Assembly: GCA_008921705.1 (NCBI GenBank)
Contig: VFFE01009164.1
Coordinates: forward strand, 3,028,785 to 3,092,784
Direction of reading: 5' to 3'
Source: Burhinus oedicnemus
Taxonomy: Eukaryota; Chordata; Aves; Charadriiformes; Burhinidae
DNA length: 64,000 nucleotides
Shown here piece after piece: positions 23,921 to 34,455 of the stretch. The stretch's first letter is position 1. Each line of letters begins with the position of its first letter. A program made the translations under genes and the position numbers. The notes beneath the pieces were generated by a model. The model was not told where the DNA came from. It made no database searches and saw nothing but the letters and a program-made list of their open reading frames with translations.

Positions 23921-24608
23921 TTAAGGAAGTTTCTGTGGTCAAAGCCCAACTATAAAAAAACCATATCCCAAATGGCAATCCCTAAGCCAAAAACCTTAAG
24001 GTCAAAACCATCATTTTGATCATTTAGCCTGACCTCCTAAGAAACAATCCTTAACAAGCCATTTGTGCCTCAAGCCTGTAATGTTTGGCAAATATCCTCT
24101 GGAAAAAGCTATGGTCCTGAGCTAAAGATCCCAAACGATGGGATATTCCAACATTTGTATTGGCATTTTCTTGTAATGGCTAATAATTCTCATTGCTCAA
24201 GAGGAATGTTCTTTTTCTAGCTGTACCATCAGTGAGCAAATACTGTCACCATTGTAAAGAGCTTCACACAAGAACACAGTTAATTCATAGGTGCCAATTC
24301 TTCAACCGTACTGATTTTCTTTTTCCCACTGGAGAAATTTTTCCTAAATGGGCAGTGAAATAGCATAGTCGCTATAGATGCCAAATGGAACCCAAACTGA
24401 CCATTCAAATAGGCTTTTGTTTTTAAAATTAAAGAAAAAAGTTTATATTTACAACACATGCCTTTTGTTTCCCTTTAAACTGGAAACACAGTATATAATT
24501 TTCAATAACCACAGTGCCTCTATTTTTTCCGACCACAAATTAACCATAGTTCAGTGCAGTGAAATGCAGTAAGACTGATGGAATGCTTCTGCCTAAGGGA
24601 TGACTTAC
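23921..24608. other. Unique AT-rich sequence
   Basis: No gene or repeat is recognised. Confidence 0.45.
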
Positions 24609-24685
24609 CCCTAACAAAAATTATGCTTTGCTTCCTATTTGTTGTGTTCAATAATATTGCCCCTCTAAATACTTTTGGTTCAGCA
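24609..24685 (-). other. Exon-like segment
   Basis: On the minus strand, an acceptor (GGCTTTCCTCTTCATTTGGT, then GTCAG) precedes 77 bases and a TAGGG/GTAAGT donor. One frame is open: AEPKVFRGAILLNTTNRKQS. It is not recognised as any protein family and is most likely a decoy. Confidence 0.1.
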
Positions 24686-25447
24686 CTGACACCAAATGAA
24701 GAGGAAAGCCTCCAGAATGTACAGACGTGCAGGATTATGTTTCGTTTGTCTTTGTTCATTGTCCTAATTCAAACCAGTCACCCAACCACTGACTTATGAC
24801 TCTAGGAGGCATATTGTGGGGTTTTTTCAAATATATTTCACAAAACCACCCAAACTCAAAGGATAACTTTCTGTCCTCAGCTACACCCCTGCAAGAGCAG
24901 CAAAGTTTGTAAGTTTGCATATGTACAAGAGAGTGGTTTTCAAAAAATCCTGCACATTGCCTTTTTAGTTTGTTATGTTTGAAAATACAAATGATTTACT
25001 CCAGACATGCATGACCAGTTTCTGTAAGGGGCCAATAAACAAAATATAGATACTTTGTACATCTACCAGTAGATGAGCATATTTTGTTGGCTACGAGTGG
25101 AAATTTGTTTTCTCATCCACTTGTTTCAGAGACAAAATTTTCTCATTAAACATAGAGAATTCAGCTTTTCTCCTATGCCTTCTGCCCTAAATTGCATATC
25201 TGTTGTGAGATATAGTTTAAAATTCTTTCCAGATGTTAATTAAAAATCTCCCTATCCATTAGAATTACCCCTGGGTATGTATTTATAGCTGATGGATGTG
25301 TGGGAGCACACTTATTAAAAAAATACTGAAAAAAATCCATATTCTCCATCAGAAGAGCTGTCCTAATTTCCTTTGCAGAATTAGTGGCTGAATGCATCAA
25401 ACGCCTGCCATGTTTCTGAAGGCTGGTGTGAACCTGTAATGCTTCTG
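24686..25447. other. Unique AT-rich sequence
   Basis: No gene, RNA or repeat is recognised. Confidence 0.45.
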
Positions 25448-25532
25448 CATGTAAATAGCTCCACCGAGATTAATGGGAGTATTCAAGCAAGCAAATATCA
25501 TGCACACTGGGTGGCAGGATCAGGCCAGCAGT
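25448..25532 (+). repeat. Ancient 'AATGGGA...GCAGGATCAGG' type amniote repeat
   Basis: TAGCTCCACCGAGATTAATGGGAGTATTCA, read in two blocks, then AGCAAGCAAATATCATGCAC and GGCAGGATCAGGCC, follow a very common old reptile/bird repeat. As remembered it reads 'GTCCCATTGACTTCAATGGGACTACTCA..TGAGTAA..TGCAGGATCAGGCCC'. It is decayed; related to the fragments at 20920 and 32685. Confidence 0.45.
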
Positions 25533-26884
25533 TAGCACGTCACTCACAGTTACAGTGACTTCTCTTTCAGATTTAGTAACTGTGACCGCTACAGAATTTC
25601 CATTAAATTTTATCACTTGCATCCCAAAAGAGCAGAGGTTTAATAATACAATAACTGTAATTAGGAAGAACTTATGAAAACTAAGTCCTATTACATGCAA
25701 TACCCCATCACTGGTGAAAAGAATGGTGACTGTCATCATTTTATCACTGCCTGGTTTTAGCCACTTTATTTAAAATTTGATTGAAACTTGAACAAGGATT
25801 TACTCTACAAATCCTTACGTGCTCAAGTCTCTGCTAAGTTAGAACAGTGATTTTTTTTTCCCTTAAACTGTAAAGAAATGAAAGTTTGCAGGGAAATAAT
25901 TGAGTTGTCAGCAATAGTTGTGAAGACAGAATTAAAATTCAAGAACTCTTGTGAGGAATTTATCTCATCTAACGTTAATCATCTGAAAGTGGGAGTCTAG
26001 TCTAAACTTGTTGTCTTGGATGCCTCAGTGTCCAGAAGATGAACAATTCCATCTTAAAACAACTGTTAAAGATAAGTGAAATAATCACTTTCCAGAAATG
26101 CTCTTTTCTGCCCGTAGAAAGCTCCTAGGTGAGCAGCTAGGACCAGGTGCCTAAGTTTTAGATGGCTAACATGCAGCAAGAGCAAACTTCTATTCAGTGT
26201 CCATTCAATATCTTGATTCTTCCCTGGATTTTTCACCACAGACACAGCTCTATCAGCAAGTAGTGCAATTTGCATCAATAACTTGGCCTGGCATGCTGGG
26301 ACGAGCTGTGCTGATACAGATTTCACTGTATGTATATTCTACATCTGTCCTATGGTAGCTACCCACATGGTCAAGATCCCCGGTGCTGAGGTCTCAGCCT
26401 GCCTCCTTGATTAGCCCTAATGAAATGTATGTTTTTTGTGATGAAATCCAGACTAACCTCTGTTTGGTATTCAGCTTTCTTTGTAATCTCAAAGATTCAG
26501 GCTGATCTTGCTCAGAGACAGTCCATTTTGGTAATGCCTCAGCTGCAAACCTGGCCAATTTCCAGATAACAACACAGTGTTTCTGATTGAGTTGTGTTTG
26601 GAGTATTGGTTTCATCCCGATGATAAGCCAGAGGAGGCTCCAGATCTTAATTCTATGTTCTGCATGAATAGCTGGACTCAAATCCCTAAAATAGGTAACA
26701 ATCTCAAAAGCAGTCTTCCACCAAACTTCAAAGGAATATCCATTTAGAGCTAAACTCTAAAATTCGCACCCTTCTCAACCTTTATGCCCACCCTCAGTTC
26801 TCAGATGGCATGGTCATATGCAGTCAAGGCATTGCACGGTCCTCAAAAGAATTCACTGAACTACTGTTACTGCATTTTCTTTAG
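25533..26884. other. Unique sequence
   Basis: A minus-strand frame at 26394-26681 (95 codons) is bounded by a moderate acceptor (TTACCTATTTTAG) and an AG/GTTAGT donor. It reads KWTVSEQDQPESLRLQRK near its end. I do not recognise it and treat it as chance. Nothing else stands out. Confidence 0.4.
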
Positions 26885-27023
26885 ATGCCAGGCTGCTGCC
26901 CTGCAAACACATGGAGTCACCATGACCTGACACAAGGACGGCGGTGCTGGGTCAAACCAAAGATCGATCTGGCAGAGTGTCCTGGATTGGACAACAAATT
27001 CCTGGGAATAAGCAAAAGAACAG
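26885..27023 (+). other. Exon-like segment overlapping an ancient repeat
   Basis: A strong acceptor (TACTGCATTTTCTTTAG) is followed by 139 bases and a strong AACAG/GTGAGC donor. Only one frame is open, starting with ATG and including KPKIDLAECPGLDNKFLGIS. Its 3' two-thirds derive from the ancient repeat at 26925-27060, so if it is used it would be an exonised repeat rather than an ancestral coding exon. Confidence 0.15.
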
Positions 27024-27060
27024 GTGAGCATATAGTGATACTTTACTCCAGACACTTTCC
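26925..27060 (-). repeat. Ancient 'GGTCCATCTAGCCCAGTATCCTG' family repeat
   Basis: GTGCTGGGTCAAACCAAAGA, then TCGATCTGGCAGAGTGTCCT, GGATTGGACAACA, and later AGAACAGGTGAGCATATAGT follow the common reptile/bird repeat remembered as 'CTGGGTCAGACCAAAGGTCCATCTAGCCCAGTATCCTGTCT...'. An oppositely oriented relative is at 36980-37245. It is ancient and not mobile. Confidence 0.55.
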
Positions 27061-27403
27061 AAGCAACGAGTGATTTATGGTTCCTGAACCCAGTGCAAGT
27101 CTTTTGGCATTTCATACTCCTCAATGAATTTCTTTTCCATGGTGCTGCCTAGTAAAATATTGCCTTGGACTTGAACCCACATAAACTATCAGCACCCAGT
27201 GTCCTCTGACAAAGCACTGCGGAGCTTAATTACGCACTGAATGAAGGACTACCATCTCAGCCTGCTTCAAACACGCCCCAGCTGGTTTCATGTGGTACCC
27301 TTGTGGTGGATGGATGACAAACAGTTTTTTCCTTACCTTCTCCATCATACTTTTGACTTCTTATCCTCTTTCTATTTTTTCTTTTTCTGGATGGAAATTA
27401 TCA
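27061..27403. other. Unique sequence
   Basis: No feature is recognised before the TAA/ATT microsatellite. Confidence 0.45.
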
Positions 27404-27457
27404 TTAATAATAATAATAATTGGATGGGCATTATTATTATTAATAATTATTATTATT
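27404..27457. repeat. TAA/ATT trinucleotide microsatellite with a partly self-complementary layout
   Basis: TAA units (27404-27420) are followed by nine bases (TGGATGGGC) and then ATT units (27430-27457). TAA-type and ATT-type units pair with each other, so the tract could form a hairpin with a small loop. Confidence 0.8.
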
Positions 27458-29584
27458 CTTTGTACAGACACTAGTCCAGACCTTTGACAATGCCTATTGC
27501 CCTCTGTATCTTCTCCAGCTCTGCTATGTTTTTTTCTGAGAAAGGGAAATCAAGACTGTGCAAAGGTGCTGGCACACTATGGATTGATCATGGAAAAATA
27601 ATATTTTCTTCTCTATCCTCTATTCCTTCCATAATAGTCAAGCACTGAACTGACGTTTCTCACTGAGCTAGCTCTCACAATGCCAGATATCATACCTGTG
27701 TTGTAAGTCAGCTTTGATATCATTGAATATATGATGCTGAGCTTGTGGATGACAGCCCAGATTACATAAGGTTATTTAAGAAAGGGGAACGTGGAGGGGA
27801 CCCTTTCTTGCCTTTAATTGCTCTCCATGAGTACTAAGGACAGCTGCAGCCTTTGCAGTCTGAAGTGTAATCAAAAGAAACCTGTTCTGGAAGAAATATT
27901 GCCCCTGGCCAGACATGGAGGAGCAAGTGAGAAGTTATCTGGAGTCTCCTCTGCTGTCTTCTTGCTCCACAACTTCCACCTGGAGTTGCATTGCAATGGA
28001 TACAGTGGCTGCTGAACTCTGGGTGGCAACCTCAGTTCTGGCTTCATCCATACGCAACTCTGATCCCTGTGGGCCAGAGACAAGTAGGTGCAGGTCAGGA
28101 CAACCAGCTGTCTGGGATAGAAGCTCTCAAAGCTTATAGGATGCATATATGCATTAGCTGCAAAGGAAAGAGAAGCAGAGGTCTGTGTGCAAGGTGCAAC
28201 GCTGCACAGGTCAGCTTTGTTGGATCACTACCCCAGAGTGAGCTGCTCGCCATGTCTCCCAGTGGGGGTTCATGCCTCCCTAGTGCAGCCAGGTCCTGCA
28301 TAACCCGTAAGTCATAACCCATAACTCCCTTTCTCCGCCCCTCTGTGCTGCAGTTTCACTCTTTTTAAGTGTTTCTATGAAGCACTTCTATGAACCCCGC
28401 CGGGCTGCTGTGTTACACTTCTGCTTGAGCTGAGGGAGGGAGGTGGGAACTGGGAGGAGAACAGAACAGCAGTGCTTCTCTGTTTATCCTGGATGTCTTT
28501 CCATTCACCCTCAGCTGCGTTTTCTCCTCGTTCAGAATAACTAGCATTCTTTGGGGCACATCTCTCCTCACAAATCTCAAGGAGGCGGAAGCATTGCGGA
28601 GCTTGTTGCTGCACTAAAGAGCGCATTATTCCAAAGCTAAGATCTTATTACAGTTCCCTTACTACAGCAACACATTTTTTCCGCTCCTTCTCTAAACCTC
28701 AAATGTTGTTATGGCGTCAATGGTAAAGAAGTTTAGGCTTGCTTGGATTTCAGTCTCGTGGTTTGGATGGAGGGGAAACATTATTTCTCTAAATACATGA
28801 ACCTTTACGCACACCCACACACTTGCACACTCCAAGACCCCAGTCTTGCAATAGCATCTGCTCACGCGTAGCCTTGTGCCCATCCGGAGTTGTGCTGAAC
28901 ACAAATCAGGCACATCTGACAGCTCGGGCTCTTGTAATGCAGCGTTTTGGTAACATTGCTGCTAATGTGATCCAGGAAAACAGCAGTGGGGTTCAAACCA
29001 AGACAGGCAACGGTCCCAGTATAGTAGCAAACAAGATAAAGTTAACAGAGAGCCAAGTGATGCTGCAGGGACTCTGTGCACATCCAGGTGTCTCTCTTCA
29101 GCCTGATGGGGGAAAATGCAACTTGTGCTCCCCACTCAAAGGAAGAAATGGTGGGACAAGAGACCCCAGAGCTCATACTGCTGCAGCTCCAGACGAGCAG
29201 GACGCGCTTCCGATGTGGTACCCACTGCCATGCTTACTCAGCCCCTTTGGGTTTCTCCCCTCTGCGTATGTGAGACGGGAGGGATTTGGGGGCACAGAGA
29301 TTGGTACTGGATCTTGGGAGAGGTTCTGGTGCTGCTGTTGTCTCCTTGGGCTCACTGTTTTGTGCCCTCCATGCAGCCTGCACACCTCAGCCCCCTGTCA
29401 CGAGGCACAGACCAGAGCACACGGATGGGTCTGTCCCATCTCCCAGAAGACCTGTGCAGAAACCCAGCCCTCCTTGATGACCTCCTCAGCATCTAAGGCA
29501 CTTGGTGCTGTCTCTGTCACCAAAGCGTCTGAGCACCTTCTGGCCTACAGCACATTTTTTCCTTCAGCAGCCCCCATATAGGAC
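27458..29584. other. Unique sequence with the longest open frame of the window
   Basis: A 252-codon plus-strand frame (28823-29581) shows no domain, signal peptide or low-complexity bias. It is cysteine- and proline-rich in the way chance frames through GC-richer DNA usually are. I treat it as non-coding. No repeat or RNA gene is recognised. Confidence 0.4.
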
Positions 29585-29770
29585 GCTTTGTTTATCACAC
29601 TTGAAAATGAGGCATGGAGGGAGGCATAGCCAGATTGCTATTGATATTTAGGTGCCTGAAGATACAGATAGGCATCTGATGGAATTGTGAAGCACGTGGA
29701 GGCTCTTCCCTCCCACTGCACTTGAGCCAGGTCCCACAGCAGGTCTGGGCTGTATCTAGTAGGAATCGGG
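29585..29770 (-). repeat. Ancient MIR-like or related amniote repeat
   Basis: TTGAAAATGAGGCATGGAGG, then TATTTAGGTGCCTGAAGATA, CAGATAGGCATCTGATGGAA, and AGGTCCCACAGCAGGTCTGG occur in order. The outer blocks resemble the reverse complement of a MIR-type core. The inner TTTAGGTGCCT...AGGCATCT block resembles the 'TTAGGCGCCTAA' repeat of reptiles. It may be a composite of two old elements. Confidence 0.35.
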
Positions 29771-32684
29771 CAGCATTTATAATAGGCTCTTTCTGTTGAT
29801 GAGACTGTCAAAATCCCCTATACACTCCAAGAACAGCTTGTTCCCCACCAGTGAAAATTGTTATTCTCTCACTGTTGTTTCACAAGTTCTGTTTCCAGCG
29901 ATGCCTGATCACAGATAAGACAAATGTAATCTCAATATGTACATCTTGGGCTTTGTTTATCCAGGACCAGCTAGCTAGGCATCGGGGTGGGAAGAATGAC
30001 ATTTCATTTCTTCCTCCAGCAGCACCTCCCCTTCTCTGCTTCTTAATTTTCTTCCACCCAAACCTGAGTTCAAAACAACACTGAAAACTACTGGAGCGGG
30101 GATAGGATAATCCCCCAAACTGGAATCAGTTTCAGTCTTGCCAGATGGACAGGCACACATCTGATTCAAAAACAAATTTGAGTTTCCTGCAGCCTGCACT
30201 TTACTAGTGGCTTCCTGCAGGCTCTTGGTACTGTTTAACACCTCTCAGAGGCAGTGACTGAGCCCAGCACTTGCACTCCAGCTCCAAAGCATTTTGGATG
30301 CCTTGCTTAAGTGCGGATCTTGCCAGGGCATTGGGGATGAGTGAGATGTTTGGGTCTTGTCCTCCCCGTGACTGCCATGAGACTGATAATCTCAGCAAAG
30401 GATACAGTGATGTGACGTCAAACCTGTGGCTGGACAAGAGACCTTTGCTACTAACAATTTTTGAGCCCTGAGTGATGAAGACTTGCAGAAGGAGCGCCTG
30501 CATTTCTGAATCTCAATCAGAATTAGCTTTTTGCAAATTAAAAAAATGAGAATGACTTGACTGAGGTTCCTCCTCTCTGAACAACAAAGGTTCAGGAGGT
30601 TGGCTGGAGCCTACAGACAGGGGGGTGACTGTCTGTCTCATCTCACCCAGGTTAACGGGAGTCTGGGAATACAGTGAAGCTAAATGGAAATCTTGTCTTT
30701 TGAGACAGTCTTCACTTGTTCTTGTTCCTGTGAGCCTCACAGTTAGATATAACGCTCCAAAGTACTAACTGGCAGAGTGGTCTTTGCAAGGCTAGAAACT
30801 CTCCTGCGAATTAGAAGTCATTTACATACTGTAAAAATCTGGATATTATTTTTCCCAGTGTTAACCTGAGGTGTAAAAACTCAGAGAGAGGGTGCCAACT
30901 TAGAGTTAAAATAAAAGTGTGAGGAAGGCATAAACTGTCCTCCAGCATAGGCAAGCAGCTTCTGTGTCCTCCTCCCCATCATGAAAATTAACCTGAGAAA
31001 AGGCAGGGCAGAGCAAAGCAAGAGAGTTAAATTGCTTTTACCTTGGAGGAAAGGCTGGACAGCAATTGTTTAACCCAGCCCCTTGACCTGATTTCTGACA
31101 ATAAGAGAAAAAAAACCATGAAAGCTGATATCTCTTTTATCTTAAAAAACAGAGGCTCGTTTTTGCTTCTCTGATGTAAGTGTTGCAAACAGAAGGCGCT
31201 GGGAAGAGAGCAGCCTTTGTGCCTCCCTGGAACCAAAGCATGGTAGTGACACTGGGATGGAGGTCCCTTGCCCCATACCACCACCCTGGGAGAGCAGCAT
31301 CCCCCAACCCAGCTTTTTTTTTTTCTGGTCTGTCATGGTAAGGTCTTGCTATCTCCTCTCCCGAGCAGATAAGTCCCTTTGGGTGCCTGGTCCTGCTGGC
31401 TAGGGGTCAAGGTCTTAGTTCATGTGTCCTGTGACAACTCCAGGGCCTTCCTCTGGTGCTGATGCTCCCCAGAAGAGCCCCAGGCCACCAAAACATCCCC
31501 CAGATACCTGTCTCTGTAACACAGTTCACATTTAGCCTTGAACAGAGCCTTGAACCCCTGTAATTTGGAGAACCACTATGGTCCTCAGAGGGTAGGATGT
31601 GCCTTCTTAAAACCTAAGCCCCGACTGGGCAGAGCAGGCTACAACCATGCAGGAAAAAGGGAGGAAAGAATTTGAGACCTCGGGAGAAAAAGTATATTTG
31701 AGGGTTCCAGAGCGGTATTCCCCCTTGTCCTCTTTTTAATTGACTGCAAAGTCCTCTTAGCAGCCAAATCTCTTCTTCCAGGCTCGTGCCTTGACGTCGA
31801 TGTGCAATATCTGGCCATCTGCTCTGGTTGAGCTCCTGCCACACAGAGCATCCCTCTCAGAGCAAAGAAAACTAGCTCCGCTGTCCTGCCAGACACATTG
31901 CAACAAATCCAGTGTATTGGAGGAGAATATCTCCTTACACTGTGCAAAATACCCTAGGTGTCTTCGAGACTCAAGAGGCATCACACAGTGGGAGGGGGAG
32001 AGAGGTCAATTTTTCCCAGCTGAATCTCCAAACTAATCCCCAGAGCAAAGAAAATGCTCTGGAGTTCTTGCAAGGGCTGTTGTTAGCAAACTTTACACAA
32101 ACAGGACTCCAGCAGACACTGCCACAAGGGTCCTCAGTGTTTTCCTCAGCCCGTGTCTCTTGCCTGCTGAGGAGCGATGCAATATTTGAATGTGAATGGC
32201 GCGCGCTTGTTGGCGGAGAAACTGGCATTAATCAGCAGCCTCTGAACTGGAGCTCCAGCAGCTTCCAGGCTCTCCATAGGAGCTGCTGGAGAGTGAGGAA
32301 GGGAAGGCAAACTCGGAGGCCAGCCCTTGGCACAGTAGAGGTGATAGAGGCATGGGGAAATAGCTGCAGCCATCAGCTGAGAGGAATTAGGTTCACAGGA
32401 TCTCCAAGACCTTTAGTATTCTTCTCCTTCCTGCTACTGCTTGTGACAGGGTTGATAAAGTACCCCAGAAAAACCACCAAGCAGCCATTAGCAGACGTCA
32501 ATCTTTCTAATCTTGTTTTTGGCCTCGAGTGATTGAGGCCAGTTTGGCCATGAAACATAAACCAAGAACACATGAGGGACTAAATCCAGGCAGTAAGCCG
32601 TGTCAGAGGAATAATAGCTCTCAGCAAAACCGACACATATCAGACCTAGCTTCCACTGGATAGTTTCAAACTGGATTTCCAGTA
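29771..32684. other. Unique non-coding sequence
   Basis: Many short frames overlap on both strands near 31.6-32.5 kb; the longest has 206 codons on the plus strand (31912-32532). None has a recognisable domain. I see no repeat. Confidence 0.4.
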
Positions 32685-32765
32685 AATATAAATCAGTGCA
32701 GCTCCACTTAAATAAGGGGTTTTACACACCAGCTGGAAAGCTAGCCCGGATATCAGAAATGGCTT
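32685..32765 (+). repeat. Ancient 'AAATCAGTGTAGCTCC' type amniote repeat
   Basis: ATATAAATCAGTGCAGCTCC, then ACTTAAATAAGGGGTTTTAC and ACACCAGCTGGAAAGCTAGC, follow the old palindromic repeat remembered as 'TAAATCAGCGTAGCTCCATT...AATGGAGCTACGCCGATTTACACCAGCTGAGGATCTGG'. It is decayed. Confidence 0.45.
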
Positions 32766-34289
32766 CACCTGCCATTGCATAGTGCTGCTGCCTCTGTCAA
32801 TAGCCTGCGGGCTTCAAATGCTGCTGGGGAAGGCAGGCACCCACCTGATAGCCAGATACCCAAAGCACCTCATTAATAAAGCCTTCTGGGTCTTGGATAC
32901 GAGCTAACTTCCAGGTTTCTTCACCCTTAAAAGAGCTGTCATCATCTGGCCCACTTCAGAGAGGACCACTGGTCTCTCATCTCTGCCTCTGCACTGCGGT
33001 CATGATACGGTTTGCCAGTGACTTACATTTGGTCTTCCTGACAGAGACCACAGCTGCTTGTTTTTTAGAAAACTCAGCTAAGCTCATATGCACTATGGAA
33101 AAATAAGCAGGTGGGTTAAGAGCTTGAAGTGTCTTATCAGTTCAGTAGCAAATGCTACTAACCCTTCTTTAAAAATAGGTGACTCCTGTAGGGTAAGGAA
33201 GCCCAACTCCTAGCAAAGCAGTTTTTTATTAGAGGCAGACTTAAAGCATAAGTCTTTAATAAGGCTGGATACATAGCTAGGACTAATACAGTCATGTCTC
33301 AATGGAGCTGCTTCCCAGATGCTGACAAATCAGACGACTTCTTTGGCTCTGAGATCCTATCTAAGTAGTGAAACTGCTTCCACATGTTCATTATGGAGTG
33401 CAGGGTTGCTTTTGTGGTTATTAATGCATATACTGTGCAGAGCAGAGACCCTGGCCTGCTTAAAACACAGGTCTCCTCTCACTGCTCAGTGTCTGTCTCC
33501 AGCAGCATGTCCTCTGATGTGGAGAGAGAGAAAAGACCCAATTTTCTACTCCATGAAATGAGTAATAAGTCAGATTCTTAAATCACGTCCAAGCATTTTG
33601 TAATCCTTAGATTTAGGGCATACAATATTCTAGGTTAGGCAGAAAAGGTCTGTGAAGGTTAAAGACAATAAATCAGAAGACAGGAAGAAGGATTATAAAA
33701 ATGAAAAAGAAAGGTAATATAGGACTTGAAATAACCAACTGACGGCACTGACCAGAGAGGATTTGGTGACAGTTTGATGGAAAGAAGCTTTAAGTAAGAA
33801 TGTGCTTCTAAAACCACTCATCCGTGTTTGGTTTTTTTTTCCTTCAGGAGTTGAATTTTGCATTAGAAATGCCACAGTAACTCACACACAAATGTACCTC
33901 TAACAGTGGCAATAACTCAGTCCCAGCTTATGGCTGGCCGGCCGGCTCATGATAAAAAACTGTATGTGATATGCTGATATGGCAGCTGACCTCAATTATT
34001 CATGTCTCTGATTGCAACTTCCTTCATCAGCCCAGAGGAGTCGTGTAACCTCTGCACCCCAGTTCCCTCTTACATTGTGCACCTGTGGCAATAATGATGT
34101 TTTAATCCAGACACTGCTGCACCAAGGTGAAATACGAGTATGAGAGGTGGCAAAAGCATGGTCCAAGCCCAGGAAGGCTTTACCAGGTATGGAACCACTT
34201 GTCTCACCTGAGCCTGGGAGGAGGGCTGCAGCCATAGCTGTGGCTAAGCAAGATGAGAGCCCACCACCCAGGAAGCTGGTTCTGTTGCC
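32766..34289. other. Unique sequence, including a possible conserved element near 33930-34110
   Basis: No gene is recognised. The 33930-34110 part starts with GGCCGGCCGG and contains TCAATTATTCATGTC and a CACCTG E-box. It looks non-repetitive and unusually free of decay, but conservation cannot be judged from one sequence. Confidence 0.35.
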
Positions 34290-34455
34290 GATGGTTATTT
34301 TCCTTCTTATTTTATTATTAATATTTCCTTAAAGTAGTTCATTTTCTTCTAAACTCATAAGTCTCTTTCTCTCTCTCCTGCCTCTCCTTGAAAAGAGAGG
34401 TGGGGGAGAGCATCTGTCATCCACCTCGGTGGCCAATCCAGCCCAAACCACAACA
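34290..34455 (+). mobile_element. 3' part of an avian endogenous retrovirus LTR
   Basis: The segment has the layout of the end of an ERVL-type bird LTR: an AT-rich stretch, TTCTTCTAAACTCATAAGTC, TCTTTCTCTCTCTCCT, a purine-rich AGAGAGGTGGGGGAGAG block, and a terminal AACCACAACA ending in CA. No primer-binding site, gag, pol or env remnant follows, so it looks like a truncated solo LTR. Its 5' boundary is not visible to me. The call rests on remembered LTR ends. Confidence 0.45.

Noticed and set aside
26394..26681. 95-codon minus frame with splice-like ends
   Set aside because: The acceptor is only moderate, the peptide is not recognised and frames of this length are common by chance.
28823..29581. 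Longest open frame (252 codons, plus strand)
   Set aside because: No domain, signal peptide or family resemblance. The composition is cysteine- and proline-rich as in chance frames, and the length is within what 64 kb of six-frame sequence can give by chance.
31912..32532. 206-codon plus-strand frame
   Set aside because: No domain, and several other chance frames overlap on both strands.
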